Positions 19,906 through 29,230 of a stretch of DNA of 64,000 nt are shown piece after piece; position 1 is the first letter of the stretch; every line of letters starts with the position of its first letter. The stretch comes from Planctomycetaceae bacterium. Its GTDB lineage: Bacteria > Planctomycetota > Planctomycetia > Planctomycetales > Planctomycetaceae. Location: assembly GCA_016795145.1 (NCBI GenBank), contig JAEUII010000123.1:16598-80597 (forward strand), in the 5' to 3' direction. The position numbers and the translations under genes were made by a program. The notes beneath the pieces were generated by a model. That model searched no databases. It had not been told where the DNA came from and worked only from the letters and a program-made list of their open reading frames with translations.

Positions 19906-20550
19906 TCAATGTCGTTCTGCGTTTGGTGGTTTCAGGTTTGATGTGCCCGTCGACGCGATCAGCAGAATTGCAAGGACTGCGGCATAGAGCCCAAACATGA
20001 CCAGCACATGAACGGCTGCTGACATGACTCCTCGGACTGCTGGATCTACGAATGGATATGGATAGTAGCCAGTCAGACCACCTCGCAAAAAAATCCACGC
20101 TGCGTACGTCATCGGGTAACCAGCACCTGCAACCCACGGAACGGTTCGAGTTTCTGAATCTCGACAGAGCCACCAAAGCAGCGAAAACAGAGGAGGACTT
20201 CCATAGTGCAACAGGATATCAGCGTATCTGGCAAGTCCCCGCAGATCGCCCGGTGACTTCAGAACAAATGCTGCAACAAGGAAGACGGTTATGATCGCGG
20301 CACAGGGGACCGCCATCAGTCTCCCGTTCGGCATAGAAGCCTTCGCAAAGACCCTGATGCAATAACCAAGACAGAAGAGATTCGTAACGACTGTGAACCA
20401 CGCCAGAAACTGAAACGACTTGGCGAGGAACCCAGTCCCCTGCGACTCCAGTAGCAGCCCAACAGATCGCCATTGCAGAATCAGCCCCACAACGATGACC
20501 AGTGCACAAATTCCGGACAGCAACCGGATTCTCGCTGACGCAATCCTCAC
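19906..20550 (-). CDS. Pr6Pr-like six-helix membrane protein
   Basis: A 214-residue integral membrane protein with about six hydrophobic helices. FLAWFTVVTNLFCLGYC, DILLHYGSPPLFSLLWWL and GYYPYPFVDP match the layout of the Pr6Pr family (FAR-17a/AIG1-like), whose function is unknown. GTG 20550 lies three bases after the stop of the polyphosphate kinase gene, so the two are very likely co-transcribed. The tail after the last helix is short and polar. The family call rests on motif order only. Confidence 0.75.
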   Translation of the reverse strand: MRIASARIRLLSGICALVIVVGLILQWRSVGLLLESQGTGFLAKSFQFLAWFTVVTNLFCLGYCIRVFAKASMPNGRLMAVPCAAIITVFLVAAFVLKSPGDLRGLARYADILLHYGSPPLFSLLWWLCRDSETRTVPWVAGAGYPMTYAAWIFLRGGLTGYYPYPFVDPAVRGVMSAAVHVLVMFGLYAAVLAILLIASTGTSNLKPPNAERH

Positions 20551-20553
20551 AAA

Positions 20554-21756
20554 TCAGGTTCCTGTCTGAATACTCTGCTCACCCTGTTCGAAGACAACCT
20601 GCGCACGTCCAACCAGCAGTGGATCAACAGGACCAATCTTCTCCAGGTCCCGGTCTTCGTACGGAATCCGATGCAGCACATAGCGCATCGCATTCAGACG
20701 AGCACGCTTCTTGCAGTCCGATTTGACGACAGTCCATGGAGCATCGGCAGTGTCCGTGTAAAAGAACATGGCTTCCTTGGCTCGCGTGTACTCGTCCCAC
20801 TTATCAAGTGACGCCGTATCAATTGGCGACAGCTTCCACTGCTTCAGCGGATGACGCTCTCGTTCTCCAAATCGACGCAGCTGTTCTTCGCGACTGACAG
20901 AAAACCAGAACTTGACGAGGTGAATTCCGCTGCGACAGAGGTTCCGTTCAAACTCAGGAGCCTGCCGCATGAATTCGTTGTATTCATCGCGCGAACAGAA
21001 CCCCATCACTTTTTCGACGCCAGCGCGGTTGTACCAGGATCGGTCGAACATCACGATCTCGCCACGCGTCGGCAGATGCTGCACATAGCGCTGGAAGTAC
21101 CACTGTCCTTTTTCGACTTCGGTAGGCTTCTCCAGCGCGACAACTCGAGCACCTCGTGGATTCAGGTGCTCCATGAAACGCTTAATCGCGCCACCCTTTC
21201 CGGCAGCATCCCGGCCTTCAAAGAGGAGGACGACTCTTTGTCCCGTCTTTCGAACCCAGGCCTGCAGCTTCAGGAGCTCCACCTGCAGTCGGTACTTTTG
21301 CTTCTCATACGACTTTCTGGACAGCAGGAACTTGTAGGGATATCGCCCCGCGCGCCAGTCAGGGGAGAGAATCAAATCCGTCTCCATCCCCTCAGTCGTG
21401 TCGTCAGCGGGACTGTCCTGGATCAGCGACTTGCGCAGGCGAGCCGCATCGTCAGGCGACGTTCCTTCAAAGATGGCCTTCAGCAGGCGAGCACGAGTTT
21501 CCGTGTCCTGTGAAGGAACGGCCTTCAGGATATCAAGCGCTGCATTGATCTGGCTTTCCTGAGCCGCCTCGGTGGACTGCTCGACAGTATGGGCCTGAAT
21601 TCCCTCCTCAGTCAGCGCTGGGGAAATGTCGCCCTGCTTGGCGGCTCTTGGGCGTGCCTTCGCGGCACTCGCTGCCACTTTGCGACGACGGCGAGTTTTC
21701 CTGGTACGACGAGTTCGAGCGGTCGGTTCTGCCATTGTGGTCTGTTTCTCATTCAC
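20554..21756 (-). CDS. ppk2: Polyphosphate kinase 2 family protein
   Basis: A 400-residue protein whose C-terminal 270 residues are a complete PPK2 domain: Walker A-like FEGRDAAGKGGAIKRF (about residue 180), lid region PRGARVVALEKPTEVEKGQW, Walker B-like EIVMFDRSWYNRAGVEKVMG (about residue 240) and the closing SDCKKRARLNAMRYVL. PPK2 enzymes transfer phosphate between polyphosphate and nucleoside di- or monophosphates in the cytoplasm. The first 100 residues are an Arg/Lys/Ala-rich segment followed by an acidic one, with no recognised domain. The frame opens at GTG 21756; ATG 21735 would remove seven residues. A Pr6Pr-like gene follows after three bases. The substrate class cannot be decided by reading. 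Confidence 0.93.
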   Translation of the reverse strand: MNEKQTTMAEPTARTRRTRKTRRRRKVAASAAKARPRAAKQGDISPALTEEGIQAHTVEQSTEAAQESQINAALDILKAVPSQDTETRARLLKAIFEGTSPDDAARLRKSLIQDSPADDTTEGMETDLILSPDWRAGRYPYKFLLSRKSYEKQKYRLQVELLKLQAWVRKTGQRVVLLFEGRDAAGKGGAIKRFMEHLNPRGARVVALEKPTEVEKGQWYFQRYVQHLPTRGEIVMFDRSWYNRAGVEKVMGFCSRDEYNEFMRQAPEFERNLCRSGIHLVKFWFSVSREEQLRRFGERERHPLKQWKLSPIDTASLDKWDEYTRAKEAMFFYTDTADAPWTVVKSDCKKRARLNAMRYVLHRIPYEDRDLEKIGPVDPLLVGRAQVVFEQGEQSIQTGT

Positions 21757-22213
21757 TTCGCCAGCATCCTGCTCCCGTTACCCGTCTTTCGTGCCTCAGG
21801 AGCAGTTCTTCAGTGACTGCTCAGGAAAGACTCATCCCTGTCTATTTCGCCAGCATAATCGCGGCTCGCTACCGCTGTCCAACAGCCATGCACTGATTCA
21901 CAGGATTCACGGCGTGGATTCGCTCAGGAGGCAGCGCGCTACCGCCGCACACCAACACGCAGGCGGGCAACTCCTCATTCGAATCGATCATCCGATCGGC
22001 ACTTTCTGCCACTGATCCAAAGAAGCGATGACGCATCCAGGGCACTTGTCGGGCCGGTACATCAGGAACAGCTTTCCAATCTTTCCTGACCAGCACTTCG
22101 TCAGTTTTTTTCAGATGTGCACTTATCCTGCACAGTGAAATGCACAGGAATCACAGGACGAATTTGTTGCCAGGGATTGGCAAATTAGTTTCTGCAATCA
22201 GGAGAACTCAGGG
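21757..22213. other. Intergenic region upstream of an outer-membrane-like protein
   Basis: About 456 bp between divergent genes. Overlapping short open frames occur on both strands but none shows coding signs. The right end holds an inverted repeat (22167-22183) and an AGGAG ribosome binding site (22200-22204) for the gene at 22214. Confidence 0.5.
22167..22183. promoter_or_regulatory. Inverted repeat, possible operator
   Basis: TTGCCA-N5-TGGCAA is a perfect 6-bp inverted repeat centred about 40 bp before the ATG of the outer-membrane-like gene. Its position fits an operator overlapping a promoter. It could also be chance, since only this one copy was noticed. Confidence 0.3.
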
Positions 22214-23257
22214 ATGTTGAAACGGAGTCTGGGATTTTTCGCACTGCTCATGCTTGCCTCCGCGCAGGCTCAGGCGGGGCTCAACCTTTTTGGCAGCATC
22301 CCCTGTCAGACTGAAGGCTGCGGTGAAGCGTGCGGCGATGCATGCAGCACCGACTCGGCCTGTACTCCTGAAGGTTGTGCCGATGACGGATGTGGCGAGA
22401 CAGGATGTTATGAAGGCCTGTTCGGTGGCAGCGGAGCAAGCTGCCTGGGCGGCCTCACAAGTCTGCTGCACAAGAGCGATCATTGTTTTGATGACTTCAT
22501 CAGCCCAATGACCAACCCCGTGTTCTTCGAAGATCCTCGAACACTGACCGAAGCGCGCTTGATCTTCGTCAACCACCAGCTTCCAAAACAGCTTGGTGGA
22601 CAGAATCTTCAGGTCTACGCGATGCAGTTGCGATTTGCGATCAATGAAGACGTGTCGATTATTGCGACGAAAGACGGGTTCATTGTCTCCGATAATCCGC
22701 TGATTGATGATGGCTGGGCAGACATTGCCGCGGGTTTGAAAGTGAACGTCTACAAAGACTACGCGAGCGGAACATTGCTGAGCGTCGGTACAACCTACGA
22801 AGCTCCATTCGGAACTCCTCGAGCTCTTCAGGGCAACGGCGACGGCGAATTCCACATCTTTACGTCAGGCGGTACTCGATTTCTCGACGACTATCATTTG
22901 TTGAGTGGTCTGGGTGTGCGACTGCCCGTTGATCAGGGCGCCGAAAGCACTTCGATGTACTGGTCGAACCACATCGACCGCAAGCTGGGTGATTCCAAGT
23001 TCTATCTGCTCGGCGAATGCAACTGGTACCACTGGCTTGTGGACGGAAACGCGTTTCCTGTCCCGGTCGAAGGTCTGGACTTCTTCAACCTTGGTTCCAC
23101 CGGCGTTGATGGAAATGACATTGTCACCGCGGCAATCGGCGTGAAGTACAAGCCAAGCGGCAACACAGAAATCGGTGTCGCGTGGGAAGCACCATTCACC
23201 GATCGACGCGACGTACTCGACGACCGAATTACGGTCGACTGGATTATTCGCTACTAA
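22214..23257 (+). CDS. Outer-membrane-like protein with Cys-rich N-terminus
   Basis: A 347-residue exported protein. Residues 1-21 are a signal peptide ending AQAQA. A mature N-terminal segment carries eight cysteines (31, 36, 40, 44, 50, 55, 60, 65) separated by Gly, Asp and Glu, which could form disulfides or bind metal. From about residue 90 the sequence alternates hydrophobic and polar residues with many aromatics and ends in DWIIRY, resembling an outer-membrane beta-barrel with a C-terminal aromatic. No named family is recognised. AGGAG nine bases before ATG 22214 supports the start, and a strong terminator follows 53 bp after the stop. It is probably monocistronic. Confidence 0.8.
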   Translation: MLKRSLGFFALLMLASAQAQAGLNLFGSIPCQTEGCGEACGDACSTDSACTPEGCADDGCGETGCYEGLFGGSGASCLGGLTSLLHKSDHCFDDFISPMTNPVFFEDPRTLTEARLIFVNHQLPKQLGGQNLQVYAMQLRFAINEDVSIIATKDGFIVSDNPLIDDGWADIAAGLKVNVYKDYASGTLLSVGTTYEAPFGTPRALQGNGDGEFHIFTSGGTRFLDDYHLLSGLGVRLPVDQGAESTSMYWSNHIDRKLGDSKFYLLGECNWYHWLVDGNAFPVPVEGLDFFNLGSTGVDGNDIVTAAIGVKYKPSGNTEIGVAWEAPFTDRRDVLDDRITVDWIIRY

Positions 23258-23310
23258 TTCGCAAGACGAGTCAGAGCGAACTCGGGCAATCCCGAGCCAA
23301 TTTCCTCACA

Positions 23311-23351
23311 AAGAGCCTGATGAACTGCGGCCATCAGGCTCTTTTGTTTTT
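23311..23351 (+). terminator. Rho-independent terminator
   Basis: A perfect 12-bp stem (AAGAGCCTGATG / CATCAGGCTCTT) with a 9-base loop is followed by TTGTTTTTTG. It ends the gene that stops at 23257. It also lies directly past the stop of the converging gene at 23358, so it may serve both strands. Confidence 0.85.
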
Positions 23352-23357
23352 TGTCGC

Positions 23358-24308
23358 TCACACCTTCGTCAACTGCGTTCCACTCGCGATTTCGGTTCCG
23401 GCAGTGAGATGCACGAGTGGGCCGATGACACAGTTGTCGCCAATCCGGCAATTGCGATCGATGACGGTCATTGGGCGGATAACCGTATCACGGCCAATCT
23501 CGACTCCGAACTCGATGCTCGTCTGAGCCGGGTCTTCAATCGTCACGCCAGCCAGCATCAATTGTGTCTGAATGCGTTTCTGAACAGTCGCTCGTACTTC
23601 CGCAAGCTGCGTTCGAGTGTTGACGCCCAGTGCTTCTTCGATCGTGATACTGCACCGAGCCGCGACACGGTGCCCTTCATCCATCAGGATTCGCGGCCCA
23701 TCGGTCAGATAGTACTCTCCCTGGCTGTTGTTCGGGCGTACTTTCTGAAGAGAAGAAAACAACAGCGGGCCGCTGAAGGCGTAACAACCTGTGTTGATCT
23801 CAGTGATGGTACGCTGTTCAGCGCTGGCATCTTTTTGCTCGACAATGCACTGAAAGTTCCCGTCTTTGTCACGGACAATTCTGCCAAGCCCTTCGTTGTT
23901 GGCTGTGTCCGCCGTTCCAATGACACATGCGGCCTTCTGAGCTTCCCGCTCTTCCAGCAATGCCTTCAATGACGATCCCTGCAGCAGCGGTGTGTCTCCG
24001 GCAAGAATCAGCACCGGTCCCTGATGACTGCGAAGCAATGGCTCGCACATCATCACAGCATGCCCCGTCCCCTTCTGCTCCGTTTGTTCGGCAAACTGAA
24101 CGTCGGCGTGATGCTCCAGGGCTGCTCGGACCAGATCGGATCGATGTCCGACGATCACGACGATCTTTGACGCGCCCGCTTCCCTCGCAGAATCCAGAAC
24201 ATACTCAATCATCGGCCGGCCACAGACCGGATGAAGCACCTTCGGTACTTCGGACTTCATGCGAGTACTTTTGCCAGCTGCCAGAATAATGGCCACAGTG
24301 TCAGTCAT
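23358..24308 (-). CDS. GlmU-like sugar nucleotidyltransferase without acetyltransferase half
   Basis: The protein is 316 residues from ATG 24308. It begins with the nucleotidyltransferase signature LAAGKSTRMKSEVPKVLHPV and continues with VGHRSDLV, QKGTGHAV, LAGDTPLL, GLGRIVRD, EINTGCYAF and NNSQGEYYLTD, which match the uridylyltransferase half of GlmU (UTP + GlcNAc-1-P to UDP-GlcNAc). After it come only two to three left-handed beta-helix coils (IEFGVEIGRDTVIRPM, GDNCVIGPLVHL). Full-length GlmU is about 450 residues, so the acetyltransferase active site is absent. Acetylation would need another enzyme. The TTG at 24335 is an alternative start; the ATG has a GAAGTGAG stretch before it. The gene makes a cell-wall/LPS precursor if it acts as predicted. 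Confidence 0.88.
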   Translation of the reverse strand: MTDTVAIILAAGKSTRMKSEVPKVLHPVCGRPMIEYVLDSAREAGASKIVVIVGHRSDLVRAALEHHADVQFAEQTEQKGTGHAVMMCEPLLRSHQGPVLILAGDTPLLQGSSLKALLEEREAQKAACVIGTADTANNEGLGRIVRDKDGNFQCIVEQKDASAEQRTITEINTGCYAFSGPLLFSSLQKVRPNNSQGEYYLTDGPRILMDEGHRVAARCSITIEEALGVNTRTQLAEVRATVQKRIQTQLMLAGVTIEDPAQTSIEFGVEIGRDTVIRPMTVIDRNCRIGDNCVIGPLVHLTAGTEIASGTQLTKV

Positions 24309-24338
24309 CGTGTCACTCACTTCGTTGCCTGCCAAAAG

Positions 24339-24366
24339 AAACTGCCAGGCACGGGCCTGGCAGTTT
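24339..24366 (-). terminator. Rho-independent terminator
   Basis: The 12-bp stem AAACTGCCAGGC / GCCTGGCAGTTT with a 4-base loop is followed on the minus strand by TTTCTTTTGG. It lies about 50 bp past the stop of the gene at 24415-25677 and just before the GlmU-like gene, which it separates from that gene. Confidence 0.75.
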
Positions 24367-24414
24367 GCTAAATTAAGATGAAATGCCTCTGTGGGTCAGT
24401 CGCTCACAGGACCA

Positions 24415-25677
24415 CTAGTATCGCAGTCCAATCTGGCCAATGAATCCGGAATCCAGATCGAACCCCGGCACGGCACTCGCGAACTCCACCTGTCGATCCA
24501 TGACATATCCGCCTTCAAAGAACCAGCTGTAGAGACCGGCGTCCATCTTTAAGCCAAGCAGAATTCGGTAGTCAGCAATTTCGACCTGGTCATCGGCCTG
24601 CACACCAGCATAGGTCCGATTGACGCCGTACGCTTCCACGTGGTACTCCGCCCGAACGTAGATCCACTTTGACCAATAGGCTTCGTTGCCCAGAAACAGG
24701 CTGACTTTCGCTTCCGGATACATCAGCTGCCATTCCCAGTAGTCGTCGCGATAGATCAAACCGGCCCAGGGAAGAATTCGGTCGTCGACTCGATCCCAGT
24801 ACTGAGCACCAAGCCCGAGGGTCCAGAACTGATCCAGCTGCATCAGGAAAATACCACGACCATCCAGCTGAAATCCGTCTCCCCAAATGTCGCCGTCAAA
24901 ATCCGTGTTGATCGACGGCGTAATCCCGAAGCTCAGGCTAAAGGGACCGGACGCCGGGGTTTCAAGTTCGAAATCTGCCCCAAAACGGAACAGGTCGCTC
25001 GGAAGCTGAAGAGTCCCATCAGGACCTCCCCAGTTGCGATATGAGAATTGATTCGTCCAGTTCATGACCCAGCCAGCCCACCATGGAGATGCATAGGCCA
25101 GCTCGTAATCGAGCCCGAAGATGTCCATATCACCGGTGACTCCCGCTGGAGCCCCACTGACACTACCTCCTGGAAGCCAGGACACATCGATCTGGTTGGT
25201 CCAGCCAAACCGGTAAGGCTCCGGACCATTAGCGCCGTACATGCTCAGTCCCTGCGGTGGGATTCCTGGCTGATACGGATTGTACGGAGCATAAGGATCG
25301 ACTGCATTCGGTGTCAGGAACGGATCCTGTGTCACGGGCGGCGAGAAGGCATTCCAGGTTGTTCCCTGGTCATACATCGGAATCGTCAGCTCGGAACCAG
25401 GCAGTGGCGTACTGCCAGTGATCGGAGCGGGTGTTCCGGCGTCAAAGGGAGTCACTGCCGCAGGAGCCGAAGATCCACCAGCCGCGGGAGCCGCTCCTGA
25501 ATCTGCAGGAATCGGAACGCCGCCGTCCTGAAAATAGGGACTGGAGGTCAGGATTGGCTGGTAAAGCCCCATCGGCGACCGGTTCTGCGTCCACGGAGCT
25601 CCATATTGAGCACTCGCTTGCGATGCGGTGGCACACAAAACAATTGTCGCGAGCGTCAGGGTTGAGAATATTCTCAC
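24415..25677 (-). CDS. Outer-membrane beta-barrel-like protein
   Basis: A 420-residue exported protein from GTG 25677. The signal peptide is about 23 residues (cleavage near ASA-QY). A low-complexity Pro/Ala/Gly/Ser linker follows (about residues 45-155). The C-terminal 260 residues are rich in Trp, Tyr and alternating hydrophobic residues and end in GQIGLRY, like the final strand of an outer-membrane barrel. No family name is assigned. It resembles the other barrel-like protein at 22214 in design but not in obvious sequence. Repeated YWDRV / YWEWQ / YWSKW segments suggest beta strands. It is flanked by its own terminator and is probably monocistronic. Confidence 0.78.
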   Translation of the reverse strand: MRIFSTLTLATIVLCATASQASAQYGAPWTQNRSPMGLYQPILTSSPYFQDGGVPIPADSGAAPAAGGSSAPAAVTPFDAGTPAPITGSTPLPGSELTIPMYDQGTTWNAFSPPVTQDPFLTPNAVDPYAPYNPYQPGIPPQGLSMYGANGPEPYRFGWTNQIDVSWLPGGSVSGAPAGVTGDMDIFGLDYELAYASPWWAGWVMNWTNQFSYRNWGGPDGTLQLPSDLFRFGADFELETPASGPFSLSFGITPSINTDFDGDIWGDGFQLDGRGIFLMQLDQFWTLGLGAQYWDRVDDRILPWAGLIYRDDYWEWQLMYPEAKVSLFLGNEAYWSKWIYVRAEYHVEAYGVNRTYAGVQADDQVEIADYRILLGLKMDAGLYSWFFEGGYVMDRQVEFASAVPGFDLDSGFIGQIGLRY

Positions 25678-25955
25678 AACAACACCTGCTGAGAAAGGAA
25701 GGATTCAGGTGGGATTTCGTCGCGATCCCCTTGGAGAGAGGAGAGAACAGGGTTTCGCGACTTGAGAGGAGTTTGCCGGATTCTGTGGATTCACCCGATT
25801 AGGTCAACATCACTTCCACGTTCGCAGGCAATTCTGACCGGTCGAACGCGATCTTCTTGCCTCATTCGGCGAAACTTGCCGATCACCCCGCCAAACCAAT
25901 CACCCCCAAATCCCCCGGACGCCCCACGCATCCATTCCAATCCATTCGCAGCAGC

Positions 25956-27584
25956 CTATTTTTCCCCTGGAAGGGGGTCGCTCTTCACGAGCTCTGTGAA
26001 CTCAGCCGTGATTTTTTCCCACTCAGCAGCCATTTCCCTGAGCCTCTCCGGCTGGCTTTCCGCGAGATTCTTTTCCTCCGACCGATCGGTGGAGAGATCA
26101 TACAGTTCCCATGGAGCGTCTTTTGTTGCGACGATCTTGAAATCCCCCGACCGTAGCGCACGGTTGCCTTCGTGAAGCCACCAAAGAGGCGGGCGAGGTT
26201 CGGTCGATGCTGCTGCGGCGAAGGTTGGCACAAGACTTCGTCCAGGGGACGGAGGGACCGGTTTTCCGCTGATCTCCTTCGGGCTCTTCAGCCCGGCAAG
26301 CTCCAGAAGGGTTGGCACAACATCAATGACATGGCCCGGCGCCGTTCTTAGTTCGCCCTTTGCTGAGATCCCCGCTGGCCAATGAACAATCAGCGGCGTT
26401 GAGATCCCGCCTTCATGGACCCATGTCTTGTGCCGCCGGAAAGGAGTGTTGCTGACCGTCGACCAGCCTGGCCCGAGACACAGGTGAGTCGCCGCAGATC
26501 CCATCGGTGCGGCCGGATCATGACCGTCATCGCGAACCATCATCTCGGCTGAGGCTCCATTGTCTGACAGAAACAGGATGACCGTATTCTCGAGTGCCTT
26601 CATTTCTCTAAGCTGCACAAGCAGTCGCCCGATCTCCTGATCCATCCGATCCACCATGGCGGCGTGAATGGCCATCTTTGCTGCCTGAAACGTCTGCTGC
26701 TCCGGTGTCTGTTCTGTCCAGAGTTTTGGAACCGTGATTTCCCCGGGACCGTACTGCTTAACCTGGTCCGGAAATGGATATGGCGGGCCCAATGTTCTTT
26801 CAGGAGAACTCAAACCTGCACTGGGAAACTTCATCGACTGCTGCTTCTTCCATCTCTCAGCTCGCGCTTTCTCCCAGCCTTCTGCGTATCGACGTTCGTA
26901 CTTCGCAATGTCTTCCGGAAGCGCCTGAAGCGGAAAATGAGGTGCCGTGAAGGCGACGTACTGGAAAAACGGAGCATCCGCATTCGACTGCTGATGATCT
27001 TTCAGACAACGAATCGCGTGATCGGCAATGGCAATGGTCGAGTAATACGTGTCTCCATCTTTCACTGCTGGCAGTTGCTTTCCGTCTTCAGCATGACGAG
27101 ACGGGCGAAAGAACCGCCCCTGATCCTGCAGTTCGTAGCTTCTGTGGAATCCTCCATCTTTCGGCGAACCGTCGATATGCCACTTGCCGGAGTAATAGCA
27201 ACGATAACCCGCAGGCCCAAGAAGCTGAGGCAGGAGCGGAGCCCATGCCGGTCGGCGGAACTTTGGCGCACCGCCGCCAGGGATTCCCGGCAGCGCATCG
27301 CGATGAATTTGCTGAGGGTAGTAGCCAGTCAACAGAGACGCTCGCGTTGGCCAGCAGCGTGCTGTGTTATAGAAGGACGTGTAGCGAAGACCGGAGCTTG
27401 CCAGCTGATCAAGATTCGGCGTTTCAATCTCACTGCCGTAACAGCCAGGATCGGAGTATCCGAGGTCATCCGCAAGAATGACTAACAGGTTGGGCCGGCC
27501 TTCTTTTTGCCGTTCACCACCAACAGTCAACGATGGCACAAGGAAAACCAAACCACACGCCAGAACCATCAGACAGCGTCGCAT
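25956..27584 (-). CDS. Secreted sulfatase
   Basis: The protein is 542 residues from ATG 27584, with a GGAG 10 bases upstream. MRRCLMVLACGLVFLVPSLT is a clean signal peptide; a TTG at 27605 would add seven residues and spoil it. The type I sulfatase fold is clear: NLLVILADDLGYSDPGCYG (metal ligands DD), then C77-W-P-T-R-A-S-L-L-T-G, the signature whose cysteine is converted to formylglycine, followed by SGKWHIDG, LFLSDNGAS (metal ligands) and the C-terminal LRSGDFKIV. The substrate is unknown; planctomycetes use many such enzymes on algal sulfated polysaccharides. CxPTR instead of CxPSR is a tolerated variant. Oxidoreductase and PQQ genes lie upstream on the same strand. Confidence 0.93.
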   Translation of the reverse strand: MRRCLMVLACGLVFLVPSLTVGGERQKEGRPNLLVILADDLGYSDPGCYGSEIETPNLDQLASSGLRYTSFYNTARCWPTRASLLTGYYPQQIHRDALPGIPGGGAPKFRRPAWAPLLPQLLGPAGYRCYYSGKWHIDGSPKDGGFHRSYELQDQGRFFRPSRHAEDGKQLPAVKDGDTYYSTIAIADHAIRCLKDHQQSNADAPFFQYVAFTAPHFPLQALPEDIAKYERRYAEGWEKARAERWKKQQSMKFPSAGLSSPERTLGPPYPFPDQVKQYGPGEITVPKLWTEQTPEQQTFQAAKMAIHAAMVDRMDQEIGRLLVQLREMKALENTVILFLSDNGASAEMMVRDDGHDPAAPMGSAATHLCLGPGWSTVSNTPFRRHKTWVHEGGISTPLIVHWPAGISAKGELRTAPGHVIDVVPTLLELAGLKSPKEISGKPVPPSPGRSLVPTFAAAASTEPRPPLWWLHEGNRALRSGDFKIVATKDAPWELYDLSTDRSEEKNLAESQPERLREMAAEWEKITAEFTELVKSDPLPGEK

Positions 27585-27737
27585 GGACTCAATACTCCGA
27601 TTCAACTCAGCTCAATCGAATTCGTCTGGTGTTAGCACAACAACTTCATCATGCGCGGACCGGAACGAAAGGGCGAACTTGTTGTGTCACCCTCGTAAGA
27701 CACTCGTTGCGACCAGGAACCTGACTGCAACAACGAA

Positions 27738-29069
27738 CTATGTCAGTTCCCATCCCTTGCGGTAGGCTCGCCGGATCAGTCGATCGGCCTCCGGAGCGTT
27801 TGTCGCCTTCATTGCCGCAGCATCCCATTCCAGCTTCTTGCCAACTCGGTACGCCACATTTCCCAGGTGATTCGCTTCGGTCAGCCAGCCAGCATACTGG
27901 AAGTTGCAGGTCGTCGGCTCTCCTGTCTTACAGGCACGAATCCATTCTTCATGATGTCCAATCGATGCGGGAATGAATGGATCCGGTCGTTTGAAGTCCT
28001 TGAACTTGTCTTCTGGCAGCAGCACGTGCTTACCGTAGTCTGAGAGCAGCATGCCCTTTTCACCAACAAACAGTACTCCGCTGTCCCACGCTGGAATGCT
28101 GCCATTGGTGAGCAGCTCCGGCTTGTGAGTTCCCTGGTACCAGGTGAGTGCGACTTTGGGCTGGTCGCCATCAGCCTCGTACTCGTAACGCACATGCATC
28201 GACGCCGGAGCAATCTCTGCGTGTGCTGGCGGCCCAAAGGCTTCAATCGTTTTGGGAGCACGCAGTTTCAGTGCCCAGAATGGCAGGTCGACCCAGTGGC
28301 TTCCGAGGTCTGACATCGTGCCATTGCCAAAGTCCCACCAGCGGTACCACTTCGGTCCGGGGAAGTACACGTTGTTGTAAGGACGCTCGGGAGCCGGTCC
28401 AAGCCACAGATCCCAGTCGAGGTCTGCAGGGATAGGATCGGCAGTTGCAGGCCGATCCGTCACGTACACAATGTCACCGAACTTCTTCGCGTCTTCTTCC
28501 GACTGCAATCCCCAGGATCGACCGACCCAGACGTGACATTCAGAAACCGCACCGATCGCACCTGACTGAATCAGTTCAACGACTCGTCGGTAATTGTCTC
28601 CCGCGTGAATCTGTGTTCCCATCTGAGTGGCAACACCCGCCACGGCCGCGGCTTCACGAATGATGCGAGCTTCCCAGATGCTGTGAGTCAGAGGCTTCTC
28701 GCAGTAAACGTGCTTTCCCAACTGGAGTGCCGGGAGAGTTGCGAATGCATGAGTATGTTCGCACGTGCTGACGACAACCGCATCAAACTCATTCGGCTTG
28801 TCGAAGATTCGACGAAAGTCCTTGTCCTTTCGAGCCTCCGTGTAGTTCGCTGCTGCTCGGTTCAGGTTGCCCTGGTTGACATCACACAGCGCGGTGATGT
28901 GCTCTGACGATACAGACTGCAGATTGCCGCCTCCGCGGCCTCCACAGCCGATCACAGCAATCCTCAATTTGTCGTAATACGAAGTGGCCTGAGAAGCCGG
29001 CGTGATGAACAGCCCGGCTGACAGAGCGGCGGCAGACTGCAGGAAGGTACGACGCTGAAACTGGGACAT
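27738..29069 (-). CDS. Gfo/Idh/MocA family oxidoreductase with Tat signal
   Basis: A 443-residue protein with a Tat leader ([14 protein letters not shown], residues 6-19). The NAD(P)-binding Rossmann motif is [13 protein letters not shown]. The family EKP motif occurs in [13 protein letters not shown], and the C-terminal half is the usual alpha/beta domain ([20 protein letters not shown]). Members oxidise or reduce sugars and related alcohols; exported planctomycete members are many and mostly uncharacterised. ATG 29069 has AGGAG about 10 bases upstream. The next gene downstream on the strand is the sulfatase (gap about 150 bp) and the upstream one is the PQQ protein (gap about 160 bp), so they may be co-regulated in sugar use. 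Confidence 0.93.
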   Translation of the reverse strand: MSQFQRRTFLQSAAALSAGLFITPASQATSYYDKLRIAVIGCGGRGGGNLQSVSSEHITALCDVNQGNLNRAAANYTEARKDKDFRRIFDKPNEFDAVVVSTCEHTHAFATLPALQLGKHVYCEKPLTHSIWEARIIREAAAVAGVATQMGTQIHAGDNYRRVVELIQSGAIGAVSECHVWVGRSWGLQSEEDAKKFGDIVYVTDRPATADPIPADLDWDLWLGPAPERPYNNVYFPGPKWYRWWDFGNGTMSDLGSHWVDLPFWALKLRAPKTIEAFGPPAHAEIAPASMHVRYEYEADGDQPKVALTWYQGTHKPELLTNGSIPAWDSGVLFVGEKGMLLSDYGKHVLLPEDKFKDFKRPDPFIPASIGHHEEWIRACKTGEPTTCNFQYAGWLTEANHLGNVAYRVGKKLEWDAAAMKATNAPEADRLIRRAYRKGWELT

Positions 29070-29112
29070 GGAGGGAGGCTCCTGAGGGAAGCGGTGTGTG
29101 TGAGTGGGGAGG

Positions 29113-29136
29113 GATTAAGATTAAGATTAAGATTAG
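29113..29136. repeat. Hexamer tandem repeat (GATTAA)n
   Basis: Three perfect GATTAA units and a fourth GATTAG unit lie between the PQQ and oxidoreductase genes. A TAGGG follows. It is short and its role is unknown. Confidence 0.7.
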
Positions 29137-29230
29137 GAATAGGGCGGAGGTAGTGGATCTTGCTAAAGATCCCCGATCCACAGCACGCCTCACAGGGTCC
29201 GCGAACCAATCCTCAATGCCGGCCGAAGCA

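Noticed and set aside
21626..22096. Overlapping short frames between PPK2 and the outer-membrane gene
   Set aside because: No ribosome binding sites, no domains, and frames on both strands overlap each other.
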